Of a stretch of DNA of 64,000 bases, positions 10,734 through 22,288 are shown in pieces; positions within the stretch are counted from its first letter, which is position 1, and each line of letters begins with the position of its first letter. The translations under genes and the position numbers were made by a program. The notes under the pieces are model-generated. The model was not told the origin of the DNA, ran no database searches, and saw only the letters and a list, made by a program, of their open reading frames with translations. The stretch lies in assembly GCA_022059125.1 (NCBI GenBank), contig JAEUWY010000006.1:372001-436000 (forward strand), read 5' to 3'. This DNA comes from Corynespora cassiicola (Eukaryota > Ascomycota > Dothideomycetes > Pleosporales > Corynesporascaceae).

Positions 10734-11244
10734 GGTGGTAGCAGGGGCGGGTGCAGAGGAGTGCTCTGTGGGATGTCGAGGTGCGTCGGGGTGCGTCGGG
10801 GGGCGTCGGGCAGGAAATGTGGAGGGCGCGGTGGGCGGGTGGCCCGCCAAGGCCCGCGCGGGGCGTCGCCTGTGGCTTTGCGGCCTTGCTGGCTCTGCAT
10901 GACGAAGACTCCGGCACCACCATCGAGGCCCCAAAACAAGACCCCCTTTTCCGCCATTATCGCTCCCCCAGAGCTATATGGACTGCTGTGCCCGCCCGTG
11001 AGTGCTTCTGCCGCCGCCCCGCTACCCAGCCCGAGCTCGACTGCTGACTGCGGCTCGCTTGGCCAGCCCTGTGCGATTCCCACCACCATCCGCCGCGCAT
11101 AGCTGCACGCAACCCGCCGAAACCGCCCCCTCCGTCCACCACGCCGCCCTGCGCCCCCGGAGGCGGCCACCGCTGCTGTAATTGCCCTCTCCGCAGCTTG
11201 TGCTGCCCGCTGCCCGCCATCCCGCTCGCGCCCCTGCCGCCGCC
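10734..11244. promoter_or_regulatory. Shared divergent promoter region RTR1/BBC1
   Basis: The start codons of RTR1 (minus) and BBC1 (plus) are separated by 511 bases. Both 5' UTRs and any core promoters must lie here. The segment is G/C-rich with no clear TATA box, and it carries GGGTGCGTC repeats near 10780-10805. Confidence 0.6.
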
Positions 11245-14200
11245 ATGCCCGGCTTCAAGGTCAAGGCCGTGTACGATTACGCCTCGGGCCACGAGGATGA
11301 CCTGAGCTTCCCCGCGGGCCAGGTCATCACCGTCACCGAGGAGGAGGACGCAGACTGGTACGTGGGCGAGTACATCGATGCCTCCGGCTCCAAGCAGGAG
11401 GGCCTCTTCCCACGCAACTTCGTCGAGAAGTACGAGCCAGAGCCGCCACCGCGGCCCAACCGCGCGTCTCGTCACAAGCCATTGGAGCAGCCCATCGAGG
11501 CCGCTGCCCCTCCCACACCCGAGATCCCTCAGCCAGAGCCTGCCCCCGTCGAGCGCGAGGAGCCAGAGCCCCCCAAGCCACAGCCCGCGCCCGTCGAAGT
11601 TCCCCCCACTGCCCAAACTCAGCTCTCTCCGACGTCCCCAACATCTGCCACGAGCCCGAGATCGCCGGAGGCATCGCAAGAGCTTCCACCGGCTCCCAAG
11701 GCTGCCCCGGCTCCTCCTGCTACCTCCAATTCTGCGAATGCTTCCAATGCTGCCCCCGCGCCCGCTGCAAAGAAGCCACCCCCACCCGTGGCCGCAAAGT
11801 CGAGCTCGTTCCGTGATCGCATCGCTGCCTTCAACCAACCAGCTGCGGCGCCCATCAAGCCATTCAAGCCGAGTGGCGGACCCCCGAGCTCCTTCATCAA
11901 GAAGCCCTTTGTTGCACCTCCTCCCAGCCGCAATGCCTTCATCCCCCCGCCGCGCGAGGCCCCCCAGGTGAAGACGTACCGCCGTGAAGAAGACCCCGAG
12001 ATTGCCGAGCGTCAAGCCCAAGAACAGGAGAATGCTGAGAGAGCAGGCCTTGCCAGTCCCATCTCTCCGACCGCCAACGATGGAGGGGAAGAGGAGCATA
12101 AGCCTCAGAGTTTGAAGGAGCGCATTGCCCTGCTTCAGAAACAGCAGCAGGAGCAGGCTGCACGCGCCGCCGCAACCCTCAAGGAGAAGCCCAAGAAGCA
12201 ACCACCCCCGCCGAAGAAGCGCGCCGAATCCTACGAGGTCAGAAGCGATGATAGTGATGGCGCTGCACTGGAGACTGTCACGAGCGCAGAATCTCGCGAG
12301 CGCGGATCCATGGACCATGCCCGCCCACCTCGCTCCTCCCATGGCGTCAAGTCCCCCGATGTGACTCACCCGAATCGCGAATTGCTTAGCGATGCGAATG
12401 ACGCCGATCAGTCTGGTGCTGGAGACACTGAGGACGCCGAGGGTACTTCTACCAGCGTTGAGGAGGATGAAGATCGTGCGCGAAAGCAAACCCTACCCGT
12501 TCGTGCTCCTGCTGCTCCGGCACAAGAACCCGACGTAGGTGATGAGCAAGATGTTGAAGAAGAAGAGGAGGAGGAGATGGACGAGGAAACTCGCCGCAAG
12601 TTGGAATTGCGGGAGCGCATGGCCAAGATGAGCGGCGGTATGGGAATGCCCGGCATGTTTGGTGGTATCCCTATGGGCGGTCTGCCCCCCAAGAAGAAGA
12701 AGCCTGTTGAAAAGAAGTCAACGGGAGAAAGTGAGGAGTATGCTTCGCCGCAGCAGCGCGTTGCCATGTTCCCAATCCCTGGTATGCCACAGGTGAGGAG
12801 CCCAGAGCCTCAAGAGCGGCAGTTGAGCGTGGAAAAGGAAGATGGTCCCTCTCATCCAATCACCGAGTCTCGCCCTGCAGACGAAGTGCCAGACGTTGAG
12901 GATGTTACGCCGCAGTCCATTTCACGGACACCGACTGGCGAATTCGCTCCTCCTGTGCCAGGTGGTAAGTTTCTGATCCCCCGCAAGCCAGTTGATGAGA
13001 TGTCCCGCCATCGTCTGGACTGCTTCCAGTTGTTGCCCTCCGACACTGTGTCAAAGACCTATATTGGATTTGATGGAGAGTCGGAGTATGTGATGACTTT
13101 GAGTGTGTCCAGTACGTTGTGGACAAGGTGTCAGGGAAGTTGCGCTCTTTGAGAATATCATATTAACGAAGTTCAGGGCGCCCAGTGCCTCCCCCAATCC
13201 CAAGCGCTGACCGGCCAGCTCCTCCTCCGGTTCCGTCAGCGTGTGAGTAAATGTAGCTCCGCCTTTCAATCGAGTGCTAATGTATCGAATCAGCCCGCCC
13301 TGGACCTCCTCCGCCAGTTCGCTCCCCTAGCCCAGGTTCTGAGTCTGGGGATGAGATGACTGATGCCGCAGCCCAACAGTCACTCGCCTCGCCCAAGACA
13401 CCTCAGCGAAGCTCGTACATTGCTTCCGATGAGGCGTCTCCTAACAAACGTATGCCGCCACCAATTCCGTTGGCTAGTCCGCACATGTCTCCGACATCAG
13501 CACGGCCTCCTCCGCCCCCTCCCCCAAGCGGCGCACCTCCCTCCCGTGATCATACATCAAAGGTTGATCGCAACGAGGGTGAGACGGATTACGAGGGAGA
13601 CTATGACACCGATATTGCGCCAGGCGCCACGCACAAGGATGCATTGAAAGCACATGCTAGAGAAGCAAGCGTGGATGATAGCACCATTGCTGACGAGCCT
13701 TTGTCGGCTCGATCTCCTACGACGCCATCTGGCATCCCTCCGTTGCCCCCAACAGCCCCACGTGCGGTTCCTCCACCCCCGCCGCAGCAACCACCTAGGT
13801 CGTCCATGGATGCCCCTCGTGGCGTGCCTCCGCCACCACCGGTCCCTCCACCCGCACCAGCACGTGGCTACGATGAAGAGGATGACGAGTATGACCCTTA
13901 CCGGTACAACTCTCTAGGCCAACGTGCACCCCCTGCCATTCCTCCGTCGATGCCGCCGCCACCGCAGAACTACCCTCCCCCTCAGAATCGGCCACCACCC
14001 CCGATGCCCCCATCAGCTCCCCCTATTCCCCACCAGCAACCTGCGGAATCTTCGGATGATGATGATCTCTACTCTTCACCGCCTCCGAGAAAGTCTCACG
14101 ATCGACCACCTCCCCCGCCGCCTCAGGCTCCTCCTCACCAGCATCGACCTCCGCCGATCCCTCAGGAGTATGCACCTACGCCGCCACCACAAGAGCGCAC

Positions 14201-15134
14201 AGCGCCTCCCCCTCCTCCACCCCAAGAACGTGCAGCTCCTCCTCCCCCTCCTCAAGAGCGCGCTGCACCGCCACCCCCACCGCAAGAACAGTCGTGGGGA
14301 AGCATGAATAGAAAGTCTCTCGATGTGAGTCGCGCAATGCAGGGACGCGTTTCCATGGATCAACCCCGGCCATCCATGGCTCAGGAGTTCATCGCTAGCG
14401 ACATTGACATCGGTGCCTCCTCGCAATGGTGGACTCAATCTAACGGGATGCCGCCATCGCTACAGAGCCGCAAGGATGTTTTGGTGGAGCTCCGGGAATC
14501 GAAATCTGGCAACATGGTAGAGAAGGCTGTCTTCGTCCTCTTCATGGACTACTCTCAGACAATTGTTAGCGCCCAATTTGACGCCAGCAACCCGTCCGAC
14601 GTACAGCTCGAGCAACACCAAGAGCCACCGCCCGCACGCCTGCGACAAGATCAACTCGAAAACGCTCATGAGCAGTATGGCCGGCGTATAGCCAAGGACG
14701 TCGAATCCAAGCAGGGAGGTATCGTCGGCAACGGTACGCCCCACGGTCTCGTCGACGAGCTCCTGCGTCCTTACTCGGACGCACTCAAGCCCGTCTCCAC
14801 GCGCGCCTTCGGCGCCCTCGTCTACGCCAACCTCGCCAATGCGTCCACGCAGCAGTACGACGAGATCCGCCCCGGAGACATTATCTCGTTCCGCAACGCC
14901 CGGTTCCAAGGCAAGCACGGCGCCATGCATGCCAAGTACGCGGTCGACGTCGGCAAGCCGGACCACGTAGGCGTGGTCATGGAGTGGGATGGCAGCAAGA
15001 AGAAGGTACGGACCTGGGAGCAGGGTAGGGAGAGCAAGAAGGTGAAGCCTGAGAGTTTTAGGATGGGGGATTTGAGGAGTGGGGAGGTGAGGGTTTGGAG
15101 GGTCATGGGAAAGGGATGGGTGGGGTGGAGTTAG
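11245..15134 (+). CDS. BBC1: Bbc1/Mti1-like SH3 actin-patch protein
   Basis: Three exons: 11245-12964, 13177-13242, 13294-15134, joined in phases 1 and 1, giving 1208 residues. An SH3 domain occupies about residues 4-63 (VKAVYDYASGHEDDLSF ... GLFPRNFVEKYE). A very long Pro/Glu/Lys-rich disordered middle follows, with acidic runs and repeated polyproline motifs. The last 220 or so residues form a folded domain (LRPYSDALKPVSTRAFG, RPGDIISFRNARF, DHVGVVMEWDGSKKKVRTWE) matching the C-terminal domain I know from Bbc1. Bbc1 binds type I myosin and Las17/WASP at cortical actin patches and restrains Arp2/3-driven actin assembly during endocytosis. Intron 1 is long (212 bp); if retained it would end the protein after about 635 residues and remove the C-terminal domain. 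The start is the ATG directly before the SH3 fold. Confidence 0.88.
14188..14292 (+). repeat. Tandem APPPPPPQER coding repeat in BBC1
   Basis: Within the BBC1 coding sequence, four consecutive imperfect units of about ten residues ([A/T]APPPPP(P)QER) are encoded. The last unit ends QEQSW. Polyproline of this type is a ligand for SH3 and profilin. The repeat could change copy number between strains. Confidence 0.8.
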
Positions 15135-15937
15135 GCTCTTTGCTTCTTTTGATCGAAGGATTGGGTGATGAGTGAGGATCGAGGATCGAGGATCGAGGAT
15201 GGGAGGCTTTTTCGTTCAGCCCCGAGCTGTATGAATTGCCTTTCATCGAGGATGCAAACGTGGAATGGCGTGTTCATATGCATGGATGAGTGAGCACTTT
15301 GGCTCGTGCGGTGTGCGGTGTGCAGTGTAAGCGTTGGCCTGGTCATTGTCGTGTAAGTGGCAAAGTGTGTGTATGCGTACGAGTATAGACGGGTGTTGAG
15401 CGAGATGGAGAGGGGGTGGGCACACAGACAGACAGAGATAGCCGAACATGAGAAAGACGAAGTGAGGTTTTGTTCTTGCTTTTGTCTTGCTTTTATATTT
15501 TGGGTTTGCTGACCTGGATTCTTGGTGTTTTGAGCGTGTTTTGAGGGGGTGGCGGGTGGTAGGGATTGAGGTGTTGGGGATAGGATTTGCCTGTGTGGGT
15601 TGCATTGCATGTTGAAAGGGATGAATAGTAGCAAGTTTGTGCCTTGTGTAAAGTAGCAGTGTTTGTAAAGTAATTATTCATAACTAGATTTTGCGAGGTA
15701 GTGCTTAACATGCCTTTTTTTTAGTAAGCTTTTATGGGGAAATGGTGAACCATTCTTTCCCATGCCACTAGCATTATGCTCAAGAAGTGGACTACAATTA
15801 ATCCTATAATAGTCTTTATCTGTGACCTATATCTGTTACTATCAAAGATTCTATTGCAAACTACCACTACATATAATAATGGCTTCATCCTAGGCCTTAT
15901 CTTCTTCGAGGGGAGCATAGTTTATCTGAAACTTGAT
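15135..15937. other. BBC1 3' region and spacer
   Basis: No gene is supported here. The stretch holds the BBC1 3' UTR and a seven-base tandem repeat at 15174-15200. Beyond about 15.65 kb the sequence becomes clearly AT-richer. A small Lys/Val-rich open frame at 15721-15918 (minus) lies just beyond the stop of the next gene but cannot be joined to it by a normal-size intron. Confidence 0.5.
15174..15200 (+). repeat. GAGGATC heptamer tandem repeat
   Basis: Three full copies of GAGGATC plus a six-base partial copy lie 40 bases after the BBC1 stop codon, in its probable 3' UTR. Confidence 0.8.
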
Positions 15938-16357
15938 CTAAATGTGAGGAAGATGATGATACCTAAAATGAATATGTTTGTAGTACTCCTTCACATTGGG
16001 CAATTCTTCCTCGCTGCAATTGTCATCCTCGTTGTTATCTCCTGTGTTTTGATTTCTGTACTTCTTTGCATCATCTCGCAGCAAACAATACCTAATCAAT
16101 TCCTCCATATTATCAGGTTCCTCGCAACGTTTTTCCTGGGGAACATTATCCCTTTTTCTCCGAAGAAATCTCGCGAACCCTTCTATGACATGAAGCTCAA
16201 ACAGATGAAAAAAGTCTGGCTTGCTCTCCAGGTACTTGATGGAGCCGATAACCTGACGGAAAAACTCGAATTCCTTATGAGTGTCTGATCCAATCTTGAT
16301 TTCGAGAAGGCGATATTCTTGGCCAAATTTGTCTTTAGAATCATTTGAATTACTCAT
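15938..16357 (-). CDS. Orphan hypothetical protein, 139 residues
   Basis: The frame starts MSNSNDSKDKFGQEYRLL. It has alternating hydrophobic and charged segments in the first half (EFFRQVIGSIKYLESKPDFF), a basic patch (RFLRRKRD) and an acidic segment near residues 105-118 (DNNEDDNCSEEELP). The composition looks like a real soluble protein rather than low-complexity shadow, but I recognise no family. It sits alone in an AT-rich stretch with no clear promoter. It may be an orphan gene, one exon of a longer gene, or a decayed fragment. If it is spliced, the C-terminal end given here is wrong. Confidence 0.4.
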   Translation of the reverse strand: MSNSNDSKDKFGQEYRLLEIKIGSDTHKEFEFFRQVIGSIKYLESKPDFFHLFELHVIEGFARFLRRKRDNVPQEKRCEEPDNMEELIRYCLLRDDAKKYRNQNTGDNNEDDNCSEEELPNVKEYYKHIHFRYHHLPHI

Positions 16358-17318
16358 TCCGCTTGATCTGTAAGGGAATGGGGGTATGATTAACCTGTAA
16401 TGCGCGCTCCCCGTTACTTATGTAGATTTGAAGTGCTTGCTATCGTACTACACACGAGACACCTCGTTAGCTCATGACCATAGCGTATGATGGTCTTTTT
16501 TGCTGGATTTCAGTTTGGGATATTGGTTCCCGATTGATGTCTAGGTCATGTGGCGCATGGGTCCATGAGGCAAGCTTCTGTGTTTACCTAGGTAAGCATC
16601 CGGGCGATCCACGTGATGTGCACATGCTGCATGCAATCCAGTCTGATATCCTCGTCATCTCACGGACTTGAAGTACGCAGAAGAGGGACAATAAATCCCA
16701 CATCGTTTTTACTGTTTTTGCAATATTATGATCTAGTACTGTAGGCAAGGAGGCAAGCCTGATGTGTCCTTATTCTTGGAAAACAGCTCTGTTCAAGACT
16801 ATACATGTATTTATCCTAAATCAACAGTAGGCACATCTCTGATGCAGATCACTGCTCCACATCCGGCAGATTGACACGCAGGTACAAGTAAGCGATCCAC
16901 TACAGCGGGAAATTAGTCATGGAAATATCGTCACAATCACACGGGAGATCCTAACTTGAGAAAGCACGCGCATATTAATTGATTTCCCCCGATGTGGTAA
17001 TCCTTCCTCAGCGCCCAGCAGGCACAGCACATGCTGGACTGTAGAGACCTCCTTGGCTATCAATATCATGGGCGTGATATTAATGTGCCAAAAGATTTAT
17101 GGAGAAGGCTGCACATTAATTTGAAAATGTTGGGGCCAATTAGTAGCCCGCGCCCCTCGCCGTGTGTCCAGAAAATCATCAGCTCATTGACGGAAGGAGG
17201 CGTTCCTTTCGGTCATCAATCAAAGCCGCGCATATATATATGCGTTAGATTCAGACGTCTGATTTTTTTTCACATTTGGCGAACGCCTTTCATTCTGGAA
17301 TCAAGCAAATCGGAAAAG
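16358..17318. other. AT-rich spacer upstream of the GMC gene
   Basis: No gene is seen in 961 bases. The right end contains the probable GMC promoter. Confidence 0.5.
17229..17244 (+). promoter_or_regulatory. Palindromic TATA element before the GMC gene
   Basis: CGCATATATATATGCG is a perfect 16-base palindrome containing TATATA. It lies 75 bases upstream of the GMC start codon, a suitable distance for a core promoter. Confidence 0.5.
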
Positions 17319-19330
17319 ATGCTGCTGTTCTTGCGCAGCATTTGCCTTTCTTTAGTATTCATTCATTCCGCACACGCTATACCCACATGGTCAACTCTGG
17401 AGAACCATGTTCAAGATGTTTCATCTATCAAATCCGAATACGACTATGTCATCATCGGAGGAGGTACAGCAGGACTTACTGTCGCTGACAGATTGAGTGA
17501 AGACGGTGAATGTATGAAAAACCATCCGATTAGATTGCACTGGCAATGCTAAATTTCAAGCAGACTCTGTTTTGGTGATTGAACACGGATATTTCTGTGC
17601 GTTATAGTGAGAGGATGGGGTAAAGCGCTTCCAACTGACCCAGGATGCAGACAACGCGTCAGATCCAGGCGATCTACGCCCGTCGCGTCAATATAACATT
17701 TCCTCTATTCCCCAGCAAGGCATCGGAAACAAAATCGTGCCCATCATGCTCGGCCATTGTGTTGGAGGAAGCTCTGCAATCAACGGGATGGCGGTCATGC
17801 GTGGAACGAAGCAAGAATACGACATCTGGGCCGAACTCGGCGGAGTCGGCTCTACCTGGGACTGGGATGGCATGCTTCCGTACTTCAAAAAGGTCAACAA
17901 TACCCATCGAAGTCCAAAACCATCAGCTGATACTGACTCGTACAGGCCGCTCGCTTTATCGAACCTAGTATTGAAATGCAGGAAAAATTCAAGATCAAGT
18001 ATGACATCGATGCAGCCTGGGGACAAGAAGAAGAAACGCATCTTTACGCCTCTTTCCCAAATGTAGGTAGTCCAAGGATTATGAATATATACGACGTCTT
18101 CACAAAAATACCTGGGGTTGAAGTTTCGAAGGACGGACATGGAGGCACCCACGGCTTGTTCTATTACCCGGTCTCGGTAGACCCGAAAACAGACCAACGA
18201 TCTTATGCCCGGACTGCGCACTGGGATGACCTGGATAGAGACAATTACGAAATAATCACGGGCTCAAAAGTCAACAAAATTTTGTTCGAGGAAAATGTCG
18301 CGGTTGGCGTCACGTTTGTCCCTAAAGATCCAGGGAACGCGACCGAAATTAAACAAACCACAGTCAAAGCAAAGAAAGAAGTGATTCTGGCGGCCGGTGC
18401 CATACACACTCCCCAGGTTCTACAATTAAGCGGAATAGGGCCGGCTAGTCTATTGGAGCAAGCCAACATACCTCTGAAGTATGACTTGCCGGGCGTAGGG
18501 TCGAATTTTCAAGATCACCCCCTCGGACCCAGTGTTTTCTTTCGGTGTATGTCATTTCTTCTATCCTCAAATATTCAAAACTTACGGATATAGGGGGAAC
18601 AGAGCCACCGCTACCCTTTAACTTTACAACACCCCGTGGGATCGGCGCAGGGCTTGGCGCCTTTCTTTCGCTTCCCGTAGTATCGCCGGATAACTTTGGA
18701 AAGATTGCAGCCAAGTACGCTGAGCAGGATTTGAACAAGATCAGCCCTATCGGGACTTCATCAAAAGTGCTTGCAGGCTATAGACTTCAGCAGGAAATTT
18801 TTGCCCGCGAAATGAGACTTGATCGCGTCTCATTCTCCAACAATTTGATTGGAGGGTTTCCAGGATTGATGCCAATCGGCCTCCACACGACATCCCGAGG
18901 CAACGTTGCTATCAATTCGCTAGCCCCTGAAGCTGAGCCGTTGGTTGATTTCGCTGCGCTGTCAAACCCTATCGATCTGGATCTCATGGTCGAGTACGTC
19001 CGGTTTGCTCGCAGCGTTTTCAATTCTCCATCGCTCGCAAAGTATGCACCGACGGAAATATTTCCTGGCAAAAATATGACGTCTGATGAAGCTCTGGGAG
19101 AATGGGTGCGTAGCGTTTATACACCCTTTGGATACCACCCTGTTGGTACTGCAGCAAAGATGCCGGAGGAGCTAGGGGGTGTGGTTGATGAGGATCTACT
19201 TGTTCATGGTATACAACGCCTAAGTGTAGTGGATGCTAGCATCATGCCCACTCTAATCGGTGGGACGACACAGTTTACAGTTTATGCAATTGCGGAAAAA
19301 GCGGCGGATTTGATAAAATCCCGGGCTTAG
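17319..19330 (+). CDS. Secreted GMC (glucose-methanol-choline) oxidoreductase
   Basis: Five exons: 17319-17511, 17564-17596, 17651-17892, 17946-18546, 18594-19330, closing in frame at 601 residues, normal for the family. Residues 1-20 are a signal peptide (LLFLRSICLSLVFIHSAHA). The FAD-binding Rossmann motif is DYVIIGGGTAGLTVADRLSE. Both GMC signature regions are present: GHCVGGSSAINGMAVMRG and AAGAIHTPQVLQLSGIGP. The C-terminal active-site block gives the catalytic base H538 in YHPVGT. The position that is His or Asn in characterised enzymes (43-44 residues later) reads IGGTTQ, so T581 stands there. Relatives are FAD-dependent alcohol, sugar or aryl-alcohol oxidases and dehydrogenases acting outside the cell or in the secretory pathway; the substrate cannot be read from sequence. 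Exon 2 is only 33 nt and its borders are the least certain part. No natural-product synthase is adjacent. Confidence 0.88.
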
Positions 19331-20307
19331 CGTTGAGCGAGATGACGTTACCTTTGTCCCAGATGGTTCTAGCAAAGCGGGCTAAATGCCGTTAATATAG
19401 TCTTACGACATAGCAAATGAGTTTGAATCCAAGTAGTATTACTCGATCGATCTATGGAGGTGCGGCTCTATAATCAGCTTATTTCCAATATCTGGATCAT
19501 GTTCCAGACTAGTTCGCAATCATCGAATGGAAATTGACCAGCAGAGTCATAGCCATAGCTTTGTTCCAAAATGTCCAAAAAGGGGCGGATGTTTCAGCAT
19601 GGTAGGCGGGCCCTAACCGCATAAAGACCAAATTATTTCCTACTTGGTGGACCGAAATTTTCTCAAAGGATCGATCGGGTCTTATACCATCCGCACTCGG
19701 GTAGCGTCATTCAAGACCATACGTCACCCTCAACCCTCTGCAACCGTCGATAAATGCACTCAAGATGGTTCTGAATGCAATAAGGCAACGCCAAGTAAGC
19801 TCAGCTAGGAATGATAGTGTTGGAGGCGTACATTAGAGTTGTCAGTGGGCAGATGTCAAGGGCTTCATCAAGACCCTGTTTCGCCACAAGTCGCTTTCTT
19901 CAACTCATTCACCTCGGATGTAGGATGGACTAGGATACCGGTGGATGCCAGGTGCCCTAAGCCGAAGCTAGGTGAGATTATTCACTTGATGTGTCGTGCG
20001 AAACACCTAGATAAGCTGAAAGGCGTATAACCGTTGGTCTGTTCACGACTCGCGTGAGCATGTGACCGGCCAATGCTCTGCCAAGAAAGCTAGCGCCGCT
20101 AGTTACGCGAGCGTGAATGTTTTTACCTCGCACCTGGAACTTCGAGCTACCCGACCACTCCTCCCTTGTAAGAGTCCACGGCTGCAGCATCATCACAACG
20201 CCATCAATTTCCATCGGCGAAACATTTGCTTTAGCTTATCTGAACCTTTTGCCGGACTGTTACCCCGTGATATTAGACATATACTTCCATTCCGCGCTCT
20301 GGACACG
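19331..20307. other. Spacer between the GMC gene and the two-exon unknown
   Basis: I see no gene or structured element in these 977 bases. Confidence 0.5.
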
Positions 20308-21587
20308 ATGTCACCTGCTCCAATCACCCAAGAAACGGGTGCCTCACCTGCTGCCTCCCCGCCACAACCAATTCGCCGTATGTAAATTCATAAGTAAGAT
20401 ATGGCAATACAGCTAATCTTTGTAAAGCCATTCCGGTCTCGGGAAACTTTGATGATATCTTCCATGCCAAGTTCATGACAATCATCCAACGATTTCGAGA
20501 TGATCCACGGTCTGGGCAGCTGACTCAAAAGGACCGGAAATCATTCATTGATACCGCTTACTATGAAACTGACGAGATCGTGTTTGGGAATCGTCAGCTT
20601 ACCGACAATGAGATCAAACTACGCGCTCTTACCAAGGTTTTTTACAAGGTCCTTGCGGAAGAGCCATGGTCTGAGGAGTGGATCCGTCCCCACGATGTCG
20701 AGCGCAAGCTTTCCAGATTTGAAATGCACAAGGACTCCGTAGAACTAGCCGCACGATATGGACTCACCAACCCTCGTGAAGCCATCAAAGCAGCACGCTA
20801 CGCTTTGCTTGAATCCAAGAGTGCCCCCAAGGATAAACCAGGAAACCGTGGCCCTTTCGATGACATAGAAATCATCTATATCCCGGGAACAGTATCATCA
20901 ACGGCGACAAATAAGATTGATCGAGACCAAATATACCCGGTGTCAGTATCTTCGGTTGCCAACATTCTTCAGCATCACATCTGTCGCGACATGACACGTC
21001 CATATGCCATGGCCGAAAAGTTTGTAACTTGTACCGATACCGAAGAGCTGATGAAGTTGCGCCAATTCGCCTGCGATATCTGCGATTTTGCGCCTCATCT
21101 ACTGGACAACGACAACATCAGTCTTTTGATTGTACTCCTCATTCTGACTCGATCAGAAATCTGTCGACGCTTTGAGAACAACGGCATCCGCATTGAGGGG
21201 TCCACCATCAGTCATCGCCGAGCAGAATGCATGAAACAGAAATTGGGGTGGAAGTCTACAGATGAGCGCAAACCTTTTGATAATGTTGCCATCGAGTTCC
21301 AGACCAGGGTCAAAAATGCCTGTTTCCCTGCCCCTCGCGCCCATCGTGTCAGCACGCGAAAACCTTCACGCAAGTCGTCGACACCGGCCACACCGGCCAC
21401 GCCCCCTATAGGGTATTATTCTTCGCCTCAAGTCCGAATCACTGGCAGTGCAAACGGTAATATCAACACTGGAATCAACATTGCTGCACCACCTCCGCCT
21501 GCCGCTTTCTACGCCCCGCCTCCAAGCCAACCCCACCGACCGGCATCGACACCTGGTCATGCTAATGAACCTATGGATCTATCATAG
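20308..21587 (+). CDS. Uncharacterised protein, two exons, 409 residues
   Basis: Exons 20308-20377 and 20428-21587 join in phase 1 across a 50 bp intron with a GTATGT donor and a CTAATC branch sequence. The first exon gives a short Pro/Ala-rich start (MSPAPITQETGASPAASPPQ). The core (residues about 25-300) is a mostly helical, charged domain with segments such as RFRDDPRSGQLTQKDRKSF and AEEPWSEEWIRPHDVERKL. No catalytic or nucleotide-binding motif is visible. A basic linker (RKPSRKSSTPATPATPP) leads into a Pro/Ala/Asn-rich tail ending PMDLS. I do not recognise the family. Without the first exon the frame begins at an internal Met (20475). The upstream exon is preferred because donor, acceptor and phase all agree and the joined sequence has no break. 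Confidence 0.7.
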
Positions 21588-22288
21588 GCTCATCACATCA
21601 CCTTTCTTTTCATTTTCCTGCATGGCTGTGGCGTTTTGTGGTGATTTCAGTCTCGCATGTGCATGGAAGCGACGGCGGAAATATTCTCGGCGTCTGGGCA
21701 ACGGTGCTGCATATCTCTTTTAGGTGTGGCGTCGACATCAAAAGGCCCAGGCTCATAGCCCTTGGTTATTCAGCATTCAGTTTTGTATTCATCCCGCATG
21801 TGCATGATATTAGGCTCTAGCATAATACAAAGATATTAGAAGGCTTTGGCGTCTGCCATTCAGTGCTCTAATTGCGCCAAGCCTCGTGAATAGTGTCAGC
21901 ACGTGTGCGGGGTTCCGTCGTTTCACGCGCTGACCGTGCACCGCTATCTTTCACCGCTCATTGCTAACGCGAAGCTGACTAAATGGAGCTTTGCTCTTAT
22001 CGATCGTACAAGCGCTAATTGACGATAATTCTTTGCTGTGGTTAACGGGCGACTCATATTAATGTGTCTGCGTGTATAGCGGATACTAGGGCACAGTACT
22101 CAGGCTATCGCAACTTCTTGAATTTCTTGGAAAAGGTTTCTTCTAGAGAGGGTCTGGTACTACTGTGATGTTAAAGATATGATAAGATGAGATTCTTGCT
22201 TGGTAGAGCTATTACGCTGAAACCTATATCAACGACCGTAAAGACTGTATACCAGATCTTCATCCTACAAACCAACAGCTTTTTGCAC
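21588..22288. other. AT-rich convergent spacer
   Basis: The space between two convergent genes holds their 3' ends. I see no gene in it. Confidence 0.5.

Noticed and set aside
10191..11170. Several frames longer than 300 codons overlapping RTR1 and its upstream region
   Set aside because: They are shadow frames of the G/C-rich RTR1 coding sequence. Only the frame with the C-x4-C and C-x3-C zinc motif makes sense.
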